A stretch of 64,000 nucleotides of DNA, from positions 89,128 to 153,127 of the forward strand of contig BOKS01000013.1 of the NCBI GenBank assembly GCA_016861105.1, read 5' to 3'. The notes beneath the pieces are model-generated. The model had not been told where the DNA came from, made no database searches, and saw nothing but the letters and a program-made list of their open reading frames with translations. The position numbers and the translations under genes are program-made. Positions 18,271 through 28,205 of the stretch are shown here, one piece after another. Within the stretch, counting starts at the first letter, position 1. Each line of letters starts with the position of its first letter. Source of the DNA: Betaproteobacteria bacterium. Lineage in GTDB: Bacteria; Pseudomonadota; Gammaproteobacteria; Burkholderiales; Casimicrobiaceae.

Positions 18271-19869
18271 TCACTTGCGGAACATGTCGAGCATGCGCCG
18301 CGTCACCGCGAAGCCGCCGAACATGTTGATCGTCGCCAGCGCGATCGCGGCCACCGACAGCCAGCGGATCCACTCGCCCGGCCGCGCGAGGTCCGTCGAG
18401 ATCTTCGAGAGATCCGGCGCGAGCTGGACCAGCGCACCGATCGCGATGATGCTCGACACCGCGTTCGTGACGCTCATCAGCGGCGTGTGCAGCGCCGGCG
18501 TCACGTTCCACACGACCATGTACCCGACGAAGCAGGCGAGCACGAACACCGTGAAGTGGCCGAGGAAGCTCGCCGGCGCGTATGCGCCGATCAGCAGGAA
18601 CAGCAGGGCGCCGACGCCGAAGAGCACGGCCGCCTTCGCCGGGGTCATCGCGCCGCTGGGCTTGCCGTGGCCGCCGGCGGCCTTCGCCGGCACGGGCGCG
18701 GCGGGCCTGGGCGGGGCGGGCGGTGCGGACGGCAGCTTCGGCGGCGGCGGCGGCCAGCTGATGGCACCATCCTTGACCACCGTCACGCCGCGGATCGCGT
18801 CGTCTTCCATGTCGACGTCGAGGACGCCGTCCTTGGTCTTGCACAGCTCCTCGGTCAGGCGCAGCAGGTTCGTCGCGTACAGCGTCGATGCCTGCCGGGC
18901 GAGGCGGCTGGCGAGGTCGGTGTAGCCGACGATCGTGACGCCGTGCCTCACCACGGCCGCTCCGGGCTCGGTCAGCTCGCAGTTGCCGCCCTGCTCCGCC
19001 GCCATGTCGACGATCACGCTGCCCGGCTTCATGCTCTTCACCATGTCGGCCGTGATGAGCCTTGGCGCCGGCTTGCCGGGGATCAGCGCGGTCGTGATGA
19101 TGACGTCCGCCTCCCTCGCCTGCTTCGCGTACATCCCGCGCTGCGCCTGCTGGAAGCCCTCGCTCATCACCTTGGCGTAGCCGCCGCCGCCGGAGCCTTC
19201 CTCCTCGTAGTCGACCTTGACGAACTCGCCGCCCAGCGACTTCACCTGGTCGGCCACCTCCGCGCGCGTGTCGTTGGCGCGCACGATCGCGCCCAGGTTC
19301 GCGGCCGTGCCGATCGCGGCGAGGCCCGCGACGCCGGCGCCGGCGATGAAGACCCTGGCCGGCGGGATCTTGCCGGCGGCCGTGACGCTGCCGTTGAAGG
19401 GGCGGCCGAAGGCGTTGGCGGCCTCGATGACGGCGCGGTAACCGCTGACGCCGGCCATCGAGGTCAGCGCGTCCATCTTCTGGGCGCGCGAGAGCTGCCG
19501 CGGCAGCGAATCGATCGCGAGCACTGTCGCCTTCCGCGCGGCGAGCTGCTGCATCAGCTCGGGGTGCTGCGCCGGCCAGACGAAGCCGATGAGCGTCGCG
19601 CCTTCGCGGAGCATGGCGACTTCCTCGGTCGTCGGCGGCCGGACCTTGAGGACGACGTCGGCCTTCGCCCAGAGCTCATCTGCGGTGGCGACCAGTTCGG
19701 CGCCGGCCGCGCGGTAGGCCTCGTCCGGGAAGCTCGCCGCCTCGCCCGCGCGCGCCTCGACCGCGACGCGGAAGCCGAGCTTGATCAGCTTCTCGACGAC
19801 CTCGGGAACGGTCGCGACGCGCTTCTCGCCGGGGAAGACTTCCTTCGGAACTCCGATCACCAGTGCCAT
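18271..19869 (-). CDS. pntA: NAD(P) transhydrogenase subunit alpha
   Basis: A 532-residue protein carrying the NAD(H)-binding domain I (1-380) and the first membrane helices of domain II, fused as in E. coli PntA rather than split as in Rhodospirillum. The start [19 protein letters not shown] is characteristic and preceded by [32 protein letters not shown] is the nucleotide fold, and [14 protein letters not shown] and the Pro/Ala-rich linker (about 385-420) precede four C-terminal helices. The frame stays open 86 codons upstream, but that part is Arg/Ser-rich non-family sequence running into menE. It is 115 nt after menE on the same strand. Confidence 0.96.
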   Translation of the reverse strand: MALVIGVPKEVFPGEKRVATVPEVVEKLIKLGFRVAVEARAGEAASFPDEAYRAAGAELVATADELWAKADVVLKVRPPTTEEVAMLREGATLIGFVWPAQHPELMQQLAARKATVLAIDSLPRQLSRAQKMDALTSMAGVSGYRAVIEAANAFGRPFNGSVTAAGKIPPARVFIAGAGVAGLAAIGTAANLGAIVRANDTRAEVADQVKSLGGEFVKVDYEEEGSGGGGYAKVMSEGFQQAQRGMYAKQAREADVIITTALIPGKPAPRLITADMVKSMKPGSVIVDMAAEQGGNCELTEPGAAVVRHGVTIVGYTDLASRLARQASTLYATNLLRLTEELCKTKDGVLDVDMEDDAIRGVTVVKDGAISWPPPPPKLPSAPPAPPRPAAPVPAKAAGGHGKPSGAMTPAKAAVLFGVGALLFLLIGAYAPASFLGHFTVFVLACFVGYMVVWNVTPALHTPLMSVTNAVSSIIAIGALVQLAPDLSKISTDLARPGEWIRWLSVAAIALATINMFGGFAVTRRMLDMFRK

Positions 19870-19984
19870 CGACCTCTCCTCGTCGCCTTCTTCTCGTTCG
19901 GCGTTCCGGCCCCGCATCGTGCCACAAACGCCCCGCTCCCGGTGGCGACCGCGCGCGCGGCGCGATCGTGGCGCAGTCCCGGGC

Positions 19985-21316
19985 TCACCGGGGGCGCGCG
20001 TCGAGCGGCTGCAGCAGCGGCGCGAATGCCGCGAGCGCGCCACGGTCCAGCTTGCCCGCGGCCGTGTGCGGCAGCCGCTCGACGAAGCACACGTGGCGCG
20101 GGCGCTTGAACGGCGCGAGCTGCGCACCCAGCCATGCCTGCAGCTGCATCGCGGAGGGTGCGCCGGCCTCGGCGACGAGTGCAGCGGCGACCGTCTCGCC
20201 CCACGTCGCGTCGGGCCGGCCGAACACCGCGGCCTCCACGATGCCCGGACAGGCTTCCAGCACGCGCTCCACCTCGACCGGATAGACGTTCTCGCCGCCG
20301 GTCACGATGAGGTCGCCGCGGCGCGCATGCACGTGCAGGCACCCGTCCGCATCGAGCGTACCGAGATCGCCGGTGTCGAACCACGCGCCCGGCGCGAGCG
20401 CCGGACCGTTCCAGTAGCCTGCCATCAGCATCGGCCCCGCGACCTCGATGCGGCCGTCGACGACGCGCACGCGCGCCCCCGGCAGCGCCCGCCCTTCCCC
20501 CCGCAGTGCCGGCGCGAAGCGGTCCGCGTAGGGCGTGGCGACCACCTGCGAACAGCTCTCGGTGAGGCCGTAGGTCAGCACGATCGGCACGCCGCGTGCG
20601 GACGCCCGCGCGAGCAGTCGCCGCGGCGCCGGCGCCCCGCCGACCAGCACGCAGCGCAGCCGCGCCGGCGGCCGCCACCGCGGGTGCGCGTCCAGCACCC
20701 GCGCGAGCATCGTGGGCACGACGGAGGCGAGCGTGGCGTGCGTGTCGTCGAGCAGCGCGGGAAACGACGCCGCGTCGAAGCCTTCGGCGAGCGCGACGCA
20801 GCGGCGCGCGATCAGGCTGCGCGTCAGGATCGAGAGGCCACCGACGCGCGCGACCGGCATGCACGCGAGCCAGCAGTCGCCCGCTTCCCAGCCGAGGTTC
20901 GCCGCGCTCGCGGCCGCAGAGGCCACGAGGGCGGCACGCGTCAGCACCGCGCCGCGCGGGACGCCGGTCGTCCCGGACGTGTGGATGATCACCGCCGCGT
21001 CCGCGTGCGGCACGTCGCCCGCGCGCGCCACCTCGGCGAGCAGCGCGTCGCGTTCGGGCGCCGTGAGCCGCGGGTGGACCAGCAGGGCGGGCACGCGCAG
21101 CTCCAGCAGCGCGAACAGCGTCGCGACGGTGTCGAGCGTGTTGCCGGCGACGAGCGCGTGCGCCCGCCGCTCGCCCGTGTCGCGCGCGAGCGCGTGCATG
21201 CGCGCGTCGACGCGCTCCGCGAGGTCGCGGAACGTGTGGTCGCGGCCGCGCACGCGCAGGGCACACGCGCCTCCCGCCTCGCGCGCGGCTGCGAAGACCG
21301 ACAGCAGGTCGTGCAT
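19985..21316 (-). CDS. menE: o-succinylbenzoate-CoA ligase (MenE-like AMP-forming ligase)
   Basis: A 443-residue adenylate-forming enzyme. The P-loop [14 protein letters not shown] is at 112-125; [32 protein letters not shown] and [19 protein letters not shown] are the other ANL motifs, and the C-terminal lysine lies in HTAAGKLDR. The short length and the [17 protein letters not shown] segment resemble MenE, which activates o-succinylbenzoate in menaquinone synthesis. The call rests mainly on menB lying 22 nt upstream on the same strand, since ligase substrates cannot be read reliably from motifs. Confidence 0.78.
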   Translation of the reverse strand: MHDLLSVFAAAREAGGACALRVRGRDHTFRDLAERVDARMHALARDTGERRAHALVAGNTLDTVATLFALLELRVPALLVHPRLTAPERDALLAEVARAGDVPHADAAVIIHTSGTTGVPRGAVLTRAALVASAAASAANLGWEAGDCWLACMPVARVGGLSILTRSLIARRCVALAEGFDAASFPALLDDTHATLASVVPTMLARVLDAHPRWRPPARLRCVLVGGAPAPRRLLARASARGVPIVLTYGLTESCSQVVATPYADRFAPALRGEGRALPGARVRVVDGRIEVAGPMLMAGYWNGPALAPGAWFDTGDLGTLDADGCLHVHARRGDLIVTGGENVYPVEVERVLEACPGIVEAAVFGRPDATWGETVAAALVAEAGAPSAMQLQAWLGAQLAPFKRPRHVCFVERLPHTAAGKLDRGALAAFAPLLQPLDARPR

Positions 21317-21338
21317 GGCGGGCGCCGCGCGCCGCGCG

Positions 21339-22181
21339 TCAGGGCAGGCGACGGAACCTGCGGAAGTCGGGCGTGCGCTTCTCGACGTAGGCGTTGCGCC
21401 CCTCCTGCCCTTCCTCGGACAGGTAGAACAAGAGCGTGGCGTTGCCGGCGAGTTCCTGGAGGCCCGCCTGCCCGTCGCAGTCGGCGTTCAGCGCCGCCTT
21501 GAGGCAGCGCAGCGCGATCGGGCTGTTGGCGAGCATCTCGCGGCACCACTGCACGGTCTCCTCCTCGAGCCGCTCGTAGGGCACGACGCAGTTGACCAGG
21601 CCCATCTCGAGCGCCTGGCGCGCGTCGTACTGCCGGCACAGGAACCAGATCTCGCGCGCCTTCTTCTGGCCGACGATGCGCGCCATGTAGGACGCGCCGT
21701 AGCCGCCGTCGAAGCTGCCGACGCGCGGGCCCGTCTGCCCGAAGCGCGCGTTGTCCGCGGCGATCGTCAGGTCGCAGATCATGTGAAGCACGTGGCCGCC
21801 GCCGATCGCGTAGCCGGCGACCATCGCGACGACGGGCTTGGGGAGCGTGCGGATCTGGCGCTGAAGGTCGAGGACGTTGAGGCGCGGCACGCCGTCGCCG
21901 CCGACGTAGCCGCCCTTGCCGCGGACGCGCTGGTCGCCGCCCGAGCAGAACGCCTCGCGGCCCTTGCCCGTCAGGATCACGACGCCCACGGACTCGTCGT
22001 CGCGCGCGTCGGCGAACGCCCGCTGCAGCTCCTGGACCGTCTCGGGCCGGAACGCGTTGCGCACCTGCGGGCGATTGATCGTGATCTTCGCGATCCCCTC
22101 GCCGGCCTTCTCGTAGATGACGTCGTGGTAGCCGTCGACCGCCTGCCACTCGGGCACGGCGGGAAGTGCCTGCTGCTGCAT
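21339..22181 (-). CDS. menB: 1,4-dihydroxy-2-naphthoyl-CoA synthase
   Basis: A 280-residue crotonase-fold enzyme closing the naphthoquinone ring in menaquinone synthesis. The match to MenB is specific: [16 protein letters not shown] (79-94), [40 protein letters not shown] (123-144), [16 protein letters not shown] (147-162), [15 protein letters not shown], and the C-terminal [13 protein letters not shown]. coli MenB is 285 residues. It precedes menE by 22 nt in the same transcript direction. The other men genes are not in the window. Confidence 0.93.
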   Translation of the reverse strand: MQQQALPAVPEWQAVDGYHDVIYEKAGEGIAKITINRPQVRNAFRPETVQELQRAFADARDDESVGVVILTGKGREAFCSGGDQRVRGKGGYVGGDGVPRLNVLDLQRQIRTLPKPVVAMVAGYAIGGGHVLHMICDLTIAADNARFGQTGPRVGSFDGGYGASYMARIVGQKKAREIWFLCRQYDARQALEMGLVNCVVPYERLEEETVQWCREMLANSPIALRCLKAALNADCDGQAGLQELAGNATLLFYLSEEGQEGRNAYVEKRTPDFRRFRRLP

Positions 22182-22293
22182 CGCTTGCTCCGTCGTCAGA
22201 AGTCTCGTCGCGCCGGCTGCTCGCAGGCGCGCGCGTGAAGTTCGCCGGGGTAACGGGTCCGCGGGCGCGCAGCCGCCTTGCGCCGCGGCGGCG

Positions 22294-23358
22294 TCACAGC
22301 GCCTCCGCGATGGCGCGGCCGGCCTCGGCGGTGCCGGCCGTGCCGCCGATGTCCCGCGTGCGTGGCGCCGAGGGGTCCGCGAGCACGCGCTCGATGGCCG
22401 CGACGACCGCCGCGCCCGCCTCGCGGTGGCCCAGGAAGTCCAGCATCAGCGCGGCCGACCAGATCTGCCCGATCGGGTTCGCGATGCCCTTGCCCGCGAT
22501 GTCGGGAGCGGAGCCGTGCACGGGTTCGAACAGCGACGGGAACGTGCGCTCCGGATTGATGTTCGCCGACGGCGCGATGCCGATCGTGCCGCACACGGCG
22601 GGGCCGAGGTCGGACAGGATGTCGCCGAACAGGTTCGAGCCGACCACGACGTCGAAGATCTGCGGCCGCGCGACGAAATGCGCCGTCAGGATGTCGATGT
22701 GATAGGCGTCGGTCGCCACGTCCGGATAGCGCGCCTTCGCCGCCGCGAAGCGCTCGTCCCAGTACGGCATCGTGATGGCGATGCCGTTGCTCTTCGTCGC
22801 CGACGTGACCTTCCGGCGGGCGCGCGTGCGTGCGAGCTCGAACGCGTACTCCATGATGCGGTCGACGCCGGCGCGGCTGAACACCGACTCCTGGAACACG
22901 ATCTCGCGCTCCGTGCCCTCGTACATGCGCCCGCCGACCGACGAGTACTCGCCTTCGGTGTTCTCGCGCACGACCACGAAGTCGATGTCGCCGGGCCTGC
23001 GGTCGGCGAGCGGCGAGGGGATGCCCGGCATCAGCCGGCAGGGCCGCAGGTTGACGTACTGGTCGAAGCGCCGCCGGAACTGGATCAGCGAGCCCCAGAG
23101 CGAGACGTGGTCGGGGACGCTCGCCGGCCAGCCGACCGCGCCGTAGAAGATCGCCTCGAACCCCGCCAGCGTCGGGAACCAGTCCTCGGGCATCATCCGC
23201 CCGTGCTTCGCGTAGTAGTCGCAGTTCCAGTCGAACTGCTCGAAGCGCCACGTGATCCCGAAGCGCTTGCCCACGGCCTCGAGCACGCGCAGGCCCTCGG
23301 GGACGACTTCCTTGCCGATGCCGTCCCCGGGGATGACGGCGATCCGATGCGTGGCCAT
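22294..23358 (-). CDS. tartrate/D-malate-type dehydrogenase (isopropylmalate dehydrogenase superfamily)
   Basis: A 354-residue NAD-dependent beta-decarboxylating dehydrogenase. The start [25 protein letters not shown] is typical. [14 protein letters not shown] carries the substrate arginines, followed by [47 protein letters not shown] and [14 protein letters not shown]. The [31 protein letters not shown] stretch points to the tartrate dehydrogenase/D-malate dehydrogenase (TtuC/DmlA) branch rather than LeuB or Icd. It heads the minus-strand series that continues with menB and menE (112-nt gap), though no metabolic link is evident. Confidence 0.87.
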   Translation of the reverse strand: MATHRIAVIPGDGIGKEVVPEGLRVLEAVGKRFGITWRFEQFDWNCDYYAKHGRMMPEDWFPTLAGFEAIFYGAVGWPASVPDHVSLWGSLIQFRRRFDQYVNLRPCRLMPGIPSPLADRRPGDIDFVVVRENTEGEYSSVGGRMYEGTEREIVFQESVFSRAGVDRIMEYAFELARTRARRKVTSATKSNGIAITMPYWDERFAAAKARYPDVATDAYHIDILTAHFVARPQIFDVVVGSNLFGDILSDLGPAVCGTIGIAPSANINPERTFPSLFEPVHGSAPDIAGKGIANPIGQIWSAALMLDFLGHREAGAAVVAAIERVLADPSAPRTRDIGGTAGTAEAGRAIAEAL

Positions 23359-23386
23359 GCAGGCGTTCCGGTCGGTCGAAAGCGCG

Positions 23387-23392
23387 ATTGTA
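23387..23392 (-). promoter_or_regulatory. predicted -10 box of the tartrate/D-malate dehydrogenase gene
   Basis: The minus strand reads TACAAT 28 nt upstream of the ATG. It lies almost back to back with the TATGCT hexamer of the divergent gene (23396-23401), so the two promoters would interfere with each other. Confidence 0.4.
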
Positions 23393-23395
23393 GGT

Positions 23396-23401
23396 TATGC
23401 T
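23396..23401 (+). promoter_or_regulatory. predicted -10 box of the isoprenylcysteine-methyltransferase-like gene
   Basis: TATGCT overlaps the first possible ATG (23397) of that gene. If the hexamer is used, translation must start downstream, for example at the GTG at 23430. Confidence 0.35.
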
Positions 23402-23858
23402 CGGCCACGCCCCGCCGCCCCGCTTCGCCGTGCCCTCGGCCGCGCTCGTCGCCCTGCAGTTCGCCGCCCTCGCCGCCCTGCTGCCGCCCTGGGGCGCCGC
23501 GCGCTTCTCGGCGTGGGCGGCGCCGCCGCTCGTCGCCGCGGTGGCGCTGGGCGCGTGGACGCTGCGCCACAACCGCCCCGGCAATTTCGGCGTCATGCCC
23601 GAGCCGCGCGGGGGTGCACGGCTGGTGACCAGCGGGCCGTACGCGTACGTGCGCCACCCGATGTACCTAGCGGTGCTCCTCTTCGGCGCCGGCATGGCCG
23701 CCGGATGGGGCGGTGCGCCGCACCTCGTCGCGCTCGCCGCGCTGGCCGTGGTGCTGCACGCGAAGGCGGGGCGCGAGGAGGGGCTGCTGGCGGCGGCGTT
23801 CCCGGCGTACGCCGACTATGCCGCCCGGACGCGGCGCATCCTCCCGTTCCTGCTGTAG
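23397..23858 (+). CDS. isoprenylcysteine carboxyl methyltransferase-like membrane protein
   Basis: A 153-residue integral membrane protein with about four hydrophobic segments. The hallmark GPYAYVRHPMYLAVLLFGAG (81-100) and the C-terminal KAGREEGLLAAAFPAYADYAARTRRILPFLL are shared by the ICMT/phospholipid methyltransferase (PEMT/NnrU-like) families, which use S-adenosylmethionine. The bacterial substrate is unknown. The ATG may be too early because it lies inside a probable -10 hexamer; GTG at 23430 would shorten the protein to 142 residues without losing a membrane segment. A strong intrinsic terminator follows at 23913. Confidence 0.8.
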   Translation: MLGHAPPPRFAVPSAALVALQFAALAALLPPWGAARFSAWAAPPLVAAVALGAWTLRHNRPGNFGVMPEPRGGARLVTSGPYAYVRHPMYLAVLLFGAGMAAGWGGAPHLVALAALAVVLHAKAGREEGLLAAAFPAYADYAARTRRILPFLL

Positions 23859-23912
23859 CGCCCCCGGCGCCCGCATTGGACAGCGCGCACGCGCTCGCGT
23901 AGAGTGCGCGCT

Positions 23913-23950
23913 GCCGGTGGGCCGAACCTGCGCCCCACCGGCTTTCTTTT
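23913..23950 (+). terminator. intrinsic terminator after the methyltransferase-like gene
   Basis: GCCGGTGGG (23913-23921) pairs perfectly with CCCACCGGC (23934-23942), followed at once by TTTCTTTT. The 55-nt distance from the upstream stop fits a terminator for that gene. It lies just before, or inside the extreme 5' end of, the EamA frame, so it could also attenuate that gene. Confidence 0.8.
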
Positions 23951-24884
23951 GCCTCCGCTCCCGCACTCCGTCGACGCCGCCCGGCTGCACAGGCGCGCGA
24001 TCCTGTTCATGGTCGTCGCGCCGCTGTGCTGGTCGTCCGGCGGGCTGCTCGTGCGCCTGCTGTCGTTCCGCGACGCCTGGGAGATCGTGTTCTGGCGGTC
24101 GCTGTTCATGGCGCTCTTCGTCGCCGGCACGCTCGTCGTCCTGCACGGGCGCCGCGTGCCGCAGGCCGTGCGCAGCGTCGGCTGGCCGGGGCTCCTCGCC
24201 GGCGCGTTCCTCGCGGGCCAGTTCTTCCTCTTCATCGCGTCGCTGACCCGCACGACGGTCGCCAACACGTTCGTGCTCATGAGCGTCTCGCCGTTCCTCG
24301 CCGCCCTCGCCGCGCGCCTCCTGCTGCGCGAAGCGGTGCCGATGCGCACGTGGATCGCGATGAGCGTCGCCTTCGGCGGCATGGTGATCATGTTCTCGGA
24401 CTCGCTCGACGCCGGGCGCCTGTCCGGCAACCTGCTCGCCGTCGGCGTGTCGGTGCTGTTCGCGCTCAACGTCACCGTGCTGCGGAAGGTGCACGCGACC
24501 GTCGACATGCTGCCGACGGTCATGATCGCGGGCCTGATGTCGATCGCCGTCGCGCTGCCGCTTGCCGCGCCGTTCGAGGCGACGCCTCGGGACCTCGCCG
24601 TGCTCGCGGTGCTGGGGTGCGTGCAGCTCGGCACCGGGTGCCTGCTGATGGTGGCGGCCTCGCGGCACCTGACGGCGACGGAACTGGGGCTGCTCGCGCT
24701 GCTCGAGCCCATCCTCGGCCCGGTCTGGGTGTGGGCGCTGCTCGGCGAGGCCCCCGGCCCGCTGGCGCTCGCCGGGGGCGCGATCGTGCTTGGCGCCGTG
24801 ATCGCGAACGAGGCGTGGGCGGCGTGGCGCGGCCGTTCGCCGCCCGCGGTGCTCGCCCCGCCGGCCGCGACGCCCGGCCCCTGA
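23949..24884 (+). CDS. EamA/DMT family transporter
   Basis: A protein of about 311 residues with ten predicted helices in two EamA halves: FMVVAPLCWSSGGLLVRLL, TVANTFVLMSVSPFLAALAARLLL and the second-half ELGLLALLEPILGPVWVWALLGE. Members export amino acids or other metabolites by exchange; the substrate is unknown. The start is uncertain. The frame is open from GTG 23904, but that would translate the terminator hairpin. TTG at 23949 directly after the T-run is used here; ATG at 24009 would cut into helix 1. No ribosome site is evident. It ends 4 nt before the TauE/SafE gene, so the two are probably cotranscribed. Confidence 0.78.
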   Translation: MPPLPHSVDAARLHRRAILFMVVAPLCWSSGGLLVRLLSFRDAWEIVFWRSLFMALFVAGTLVVLHGRRVPQAVRSVGWPGLLAGAFLAGQFFLFIASLTRTTVANTFVLMSVSPFLAALAARLLLREAVPMRTWIAMSVAFGGMVIMFSDSLDAGRLSGNLLAVGVSVLFALNVTVLRKVHATVDMLPTVMIAGLMSIAVALPLAAPFEATPRDLAVLAVLGCVQLGTGCLLMVAASRHLTATELGLLALLEPILGPVWVWALLGEAPGPLALAGGAIVLGAVIANEAWAAWRGRSPPAVLAPPAATPGP

Positions 24885-24888
24885 CGCG

Positions 24889-25662
24889 ATGGCGTGGCCG
24901 GACTTCCCGGTCGGGTTCTACCCCGTCGCGGTGCTCGCGATCCTGGTGACCGGCATCTCGAAGTCGGGCTTCGGCGGCGGCGCCGGCGGCATCGCCGTGC
25001 CGCTGATGTCGATCTTCATCGCGCCGCCGGAGGCCGCGGGCATCATGCTGCCGATCCTGTGCGCGATGGACCTGTTCGGCGTGCACGCGTACCGCGGCAA
25101 GGCGTCGTGGCGGCACCTGCGCGCGCTGCTGCCCGGCGCGCTGATCGGCATCGCGCTCGGCGGCCTCGCCTTCGGCGCGCTGCCCGTCGACGCGATCCGC
25201 CTGCTCCTCGGCATCATCGCCGTGACGTTCGCGCTCAACCGCTGGTTCGGCCTCTCCGAGCGGCTCGCCGCGCGGCTCGCGCGCGCCGAGGGTCCGCCGG
25301 GCCGCGCCGCCGGCGCGCTCTGGGGCGGCCTGTCGGGATTCACCAGCACGCTGGCGCACGCCGGCGGGCCGCCGTTCTCGATCTGGATGCTGCCGCAGCG
25401 CCTCGACAAGACGGTGCTGGTCGCCACCTCGATCGTGTTCTTCCTCGTCGTCAACTACGCGAAGCTGGTGCCGTACGCGATGCTCGGCCAGCTCAACGCC
25501 GGGAACCTCTCCGCGTCGCTGCTGTTCGCCCCGCTCGCGCCGCTCGGCATCTGGATCGGCGTGTGGCTGCACAAGCGGATGACGGAGTCGACCTTCTACG
25601 CGATCTCGTACGCACTGCTCTTCGCCACCGGCCTCAAGCTCGTCTACGACGCGCTGGCGTGA
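24889..25662 (+). CDS. TauE/SafE family sulfite/organosulfonate-type permease
   Basis: A 257-residue membrane protein of the TauE/SafE (DUF81) family with about eight helices. The N-terminal half has GISKSGFGGGAGGIAVPLMSIFI and the second half has GGLSGFTSTLAHAGGPPFSIWMLPQRLDK, the repeated glycine-rich signatures. Family members are anion exporters or importers (sulfite, sulfoacetate, taurine metabolism), but many are uncharacterised. The ATG is 4 nt after the EamA stop. It is followed by 147 nt containing the accA promoter. Confidence 0.9.
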   Translation: MAWPDFPVGFYPVAVLAILVTGISKSGFGGGAGGIAVPLMSIFIAPPEAAGIMLPILCAMDLFGVHAYRGKASWRHLRALLPGALIGIALGGLAFGALPVDAIRLLLGIIAVTFALNRWFGLSERLAARLARAEGPPGRAAGALWGGLSGFTSTLAHAGGPPFSIWMLPQRLDKTVLVATSIVFFLVVNYAKLVPYAMLGQLNAGNLSASLLFAPLAPLGIWIGVWLHKRMTESTFYAISYALLFATGLKLVYDALA

Positions 25663-25768
25663 CGCCGACGGGGGCTCGCGGGACCGCTGCACGCGCGGGG
25701 CGACCGCCGCGCCCGCAGGGCGCGCCCGCGGCGCACGGGCCGGTCGGCGGCCCCGGCCCGGGCTGCGC

Positions 25769-25774
25769 TATGAT
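25769..25774 (+). promoter_or_regulatory. predicted -10 box of accA
   Basis: TATGAT lies 35 nt upstream of the accA ATG in a GC-rich 147-nt intergenic region. No convincing -35 is seen. Confidence 0.4.
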
Positions 25775-25809
25775 GCGGGCCCAGCCGCAGCCGCCGCCGC
25801 CGCGTCCCC

Positions 25810-26778
25810 ATGAAGCAGACGTTCCTCGACTTCGAGCAGCCGATCGCCGAGCTCCAGGCGAAGATCGACGAGCTGCGCTTCGTCCACGAGGACTCCGCCG
25901 TCGACATCTCCGACGAGATCGCGCGCCTCACGAAGAAGAGCCAGCAGCTCACCAGGGACATCTACGGCAAGCTGACCGCGTGGCAGATCGCGCAGGTCGC
26001 ACGGCATCCGCAGCGCCCCTACACGCTCGACTACGTCGCCGCCATGTTCACGGACTTCCGGGAGCTGCACGGCGACCGCAGCTTCGCGGACGACCCGGCG
26101 ATCGTCGGCGGCCTCGCGCGCTTCAACGGCCGGCCATGCGTCGTCGTCGGCCACCAGAAGGGCCGCGACACGAAGGAGAAGATCCACCGCAACTTCGGGA
26201 TGCCGCGCCCGGAGGGCTACCGCAAGGCGCTGCGCCTGATGAAGCTCGCGGAGAAGTTCGGGCTGCCGCTGTTCACGTTCGTCGACACGCCGGGCGCCTA
26301 CCCGGGCATCGGCGCCGAGGAGCGCGGGCAGTCGGAGGCGATCGGGCGCAACCTCTACGAGATGGCGGGGCTGCGCACGCCGGTCATCGTGACGATCATC
26401 GGCGAGGGCGGCTCCGGGGGCGCGCTGGCGATCGCCATCGGGGACGTGTGCCTGATGCTGCAGTACGCCGCGTACTCGGTGATCTCGCCTGAGGGCTGCG
26501 CCTCGATCCTGTGGAAGTCCGCCGAGCACGCGCCCGAGGCGGCCGAGTCGCTGGGCATCACGGCGGCGCGCCTCAAGCAGCTCGGCCTGGTCGACCGCGT
26601 CGTGCCCGAGCCGCTCGGCGGCGCGCACCGCGACCCGCCCGCGATGATGCTGGCGCTCAAGAAGGCGCTCGCCGAGGCGCTCCGCCAGCTCGCCGAGCAG
26701 CCGGTCGACGCCCTGCTCGAGGCGCGCGAGGACAAGATCCTCGCCTATGGCAAGTTCAAGGAGATCGCGCCCGGCTGA
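25810..26778 (+). CDS. accA: acetyl-CoA carboxylase carboxyltransferase subunit alpha
   Basis: A 322-residue subunit that, with AccD, transfers carboxyl from biotin to acetyl-CoA to give malonyl-CoA, the first step of fatty acid synthesis. Full-length family features are present: [19 protein letters not shown] at the N-terminus, [83 protein letters not shown] and [15 protein letters not shown]. The 3' end overlaps the start of tilS by 32 nt, an arrangement common in betaproteobacteria. Confidence 0.98.
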   Translation: MKQTFLDFEQPIAELQAKIDELRFVHEDSAVDISDEIARLTKKSQQLTRDIYGKLTAWQIAQVARHPQRPYTLDYVAAMFTDFRELHGDRSFADDPAIVGGLARFNGRPCVVVGHQKGRDTKEKIHRNFGMPRPEGYRKALRLMKLAEKFGLPLFTFVDTPGAYPGIGAEERGQSEAIGRNLYEMAGLRTPVIVTIIGEGGSGGALAIAIGDVCLMLQYAAYSVISPEGCASILWKSAEHAPEAAESLGITAARLKQLGLVDRVVPEPLGGAHRDPPAMMLALKKALAEALRQLAEQPVDALLEAREDKILAYGKFKEIAPG

Positions 26779-28117
26779 CGCCGCGGCGGTCGAGGCCGCG
26801 GCCGACCGTGCGTTCGCCGCGTTCGCCGGGCGTCGCGTCGCGGTCGCGCTCTCGGCAGGCCGCGATTCGGCCGCGCTGCTCGTTGCCTGCGCGCGCGTCG
26901 CCCCGCGTCACGCGATCGCGCTTCACGCCGTCCACGTCCACCACGGACTCTCCGTGCACGCGGATGCGTGGGTCGCGGCGTGTCGGCAGCTCGCCACGGC
27001 CTGCGGCGTGCCGCTCGACGTGAGACGCGTGCGCGTCGAGGACGCCGCCCGGCTCGGCGTGGAGGCGGCGGCGCGCGTCGCGCGCTACGCCGCGCTGCGG
27101 GGGGCCGCGCGGGAAGGCGCGCTGGACGCGATCGCGCTCGCGCACCACGCCGACGATCAGGCCGAGACGCTGCTGCTGCAGCTCGTGCGCGGCGCCGGCC
27201 CGCACGGCCTCGCCGCCATGGGCGCGGTGCAGCGCGACGCCGGCGGCCTCGCCTGGCTGCGCCCGCTGCTCGCGACGCCGCGCGCGGCCATCGAAGCGTA
27301 CGTCGCGGCGCACGCGATCGCGTACGTCGACGACGACAGCAACGCGTCGCCGCGCCACCGGCGCAACGCGCTGCGCCAGGACGTGCTCCCCGCGCTCGCC
27401 CGGACGTTTCCCGCGGCGCCGCGCGCGCTGGCGCGCGCGGCCGCGCACCAGCGCGAGGCCGCGGCGCTCGCCGACGACCTGGCCGCGCTCGACGCGCGCG
27501 ATGCGATCCGCGACGGGACGCTGGACTGCGCCGCGCTCGGCGCCCTCCCGCCGCACCGCGCGCGCAACCTGCTGCGCTGGTTCCTGCGCGCGCACGGCGT
27601 GCCGGCGCCGTCGTCCGCGCGCCTCGCCGCGATGCTCGCGCAACTCGCGCGACCGCGCGTCGACGCCCGCGTGCACCTCGCGCACGCCGGCGTCGCGCTC
27701 GGCGTGCACCGCGGCCGCATCGCCGTGCACGCGCCGCCGCCGCAGCCGTTCGAGGTCCGCTGGTCCGGCGAGCGCGACGTCGTGCTCCCGCACGGCGCGC
27801 TGTCGTTCGAGCCGGCCACCGGCGAAGGCCTCGAGGCAGCGAGGATCGCCGGACGCGCGGTGACCATCGCGCCGCGCCGCGGCGGCGAGCGCCTCGCGCC
27901 GCACGCGCGCCGTCCGCGAAGACTGCTGGCCGCGTGGATGCAGGAGGCGGGGATGCCCGCGTGGGAACGCGACGCGCTCCCGCTGGTGTTCTGCGACGGC
28001 GCGCTGGTCGCGGCCCCGTCGCTGGGCGTCGACGTCGACTGGCAGGCGCGCGGCGCGGCGCCGGGGTGGCGGCTCGTCTGGCACCCCGCTCGCGCGCGCG
28101 CGGAGCTGCACGGCTGA
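26747..28117 (+). CDS. tilS: tRNA(Ile)-lysidine synthase
   Basis: A 456-residue enzyme that converts the wobble cytidine of tRNA-Ile(CAU) to lysidine. The N-terminal PP-loop ATPase is visible in [19 protein letters not shown] (about 29-47). The usual SGGxDS is SAGRDS here, so the second glycine is replaced by alanine. [15 protein letters not shown] and [28 protein letters not shown] are typical, as are the C-terminal [38 protein letters not shown] and its tRNA-binding region. The ATG inside accA is the only start before the PP-loop that leaves the family N-terminus intact. Confidence 0.93.
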   Translation: MASSRRSRPADAAAVEAAADRAFAAFAGRRVAVALSAGRDSAALLVACARVAPRHAIALHAVHVHHGLSVHADAWVAACRQLATACGVPLDVRRVRVEDAARLGVEAAARVARYAALRGAAREGALDAIALAHHADDQAETLLLQLVRGAGPHGLAAMGAVQRDAGGLAWLRPLLATPRAAIEAYVAAHAIAYVDDDSNASPRHRRNALRQDVLPALARTFPAAPRALARAAAHQREAAALADDLAALDARDAIRDGTLDCAALGALPPHRARNLLRWFLRAHGVPAPSSARLAAMLAQLARPRVDARVHLAHAGVALGVHRGRIAVHAPPPQPFEVRWSGERDVVLPHGALSFEPATGEGLEAARIAGRAVTIAPRRGGERLAPHARRPRRLLAAWMQEAGMPAWERDALPLVFCDGALVAAPSLGVDVDWQARGAAPGWRLVWHPARARAELHG

Positions 28118-28150
28118 CGCGCGCGCCGGGCGAGGCGGCGCACGACGCGA

Positions 28151-28187
28151 CAGAAAGCGCACGGGCCGCGCGAGGCGGCCCGTGCGC
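28151..28187 (-). terminator. intrinsic terminator of the Bug receptor gene
   Basis: Two 13-base arms (28157-28169 and 28175-28187, GCGCACGGGCCGC and its complement) form a perfect hairpin with a 5-nt loop. On the minus strand it is followed by TTTCTG. It stands between convergent tilS and the Bug receptor gene. Confidence 0.7.
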
Positions 28188-28205
28188 ATGCGGAGCGCGC
28201 GCCGG

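Noticed and set aside
17263..20109. A 948-residue plus-strand frame opposite pntAB
   Set aside because: Antisense to pntA and pntB, with repetitive Arg/Asp/His composition and no family resemblance.
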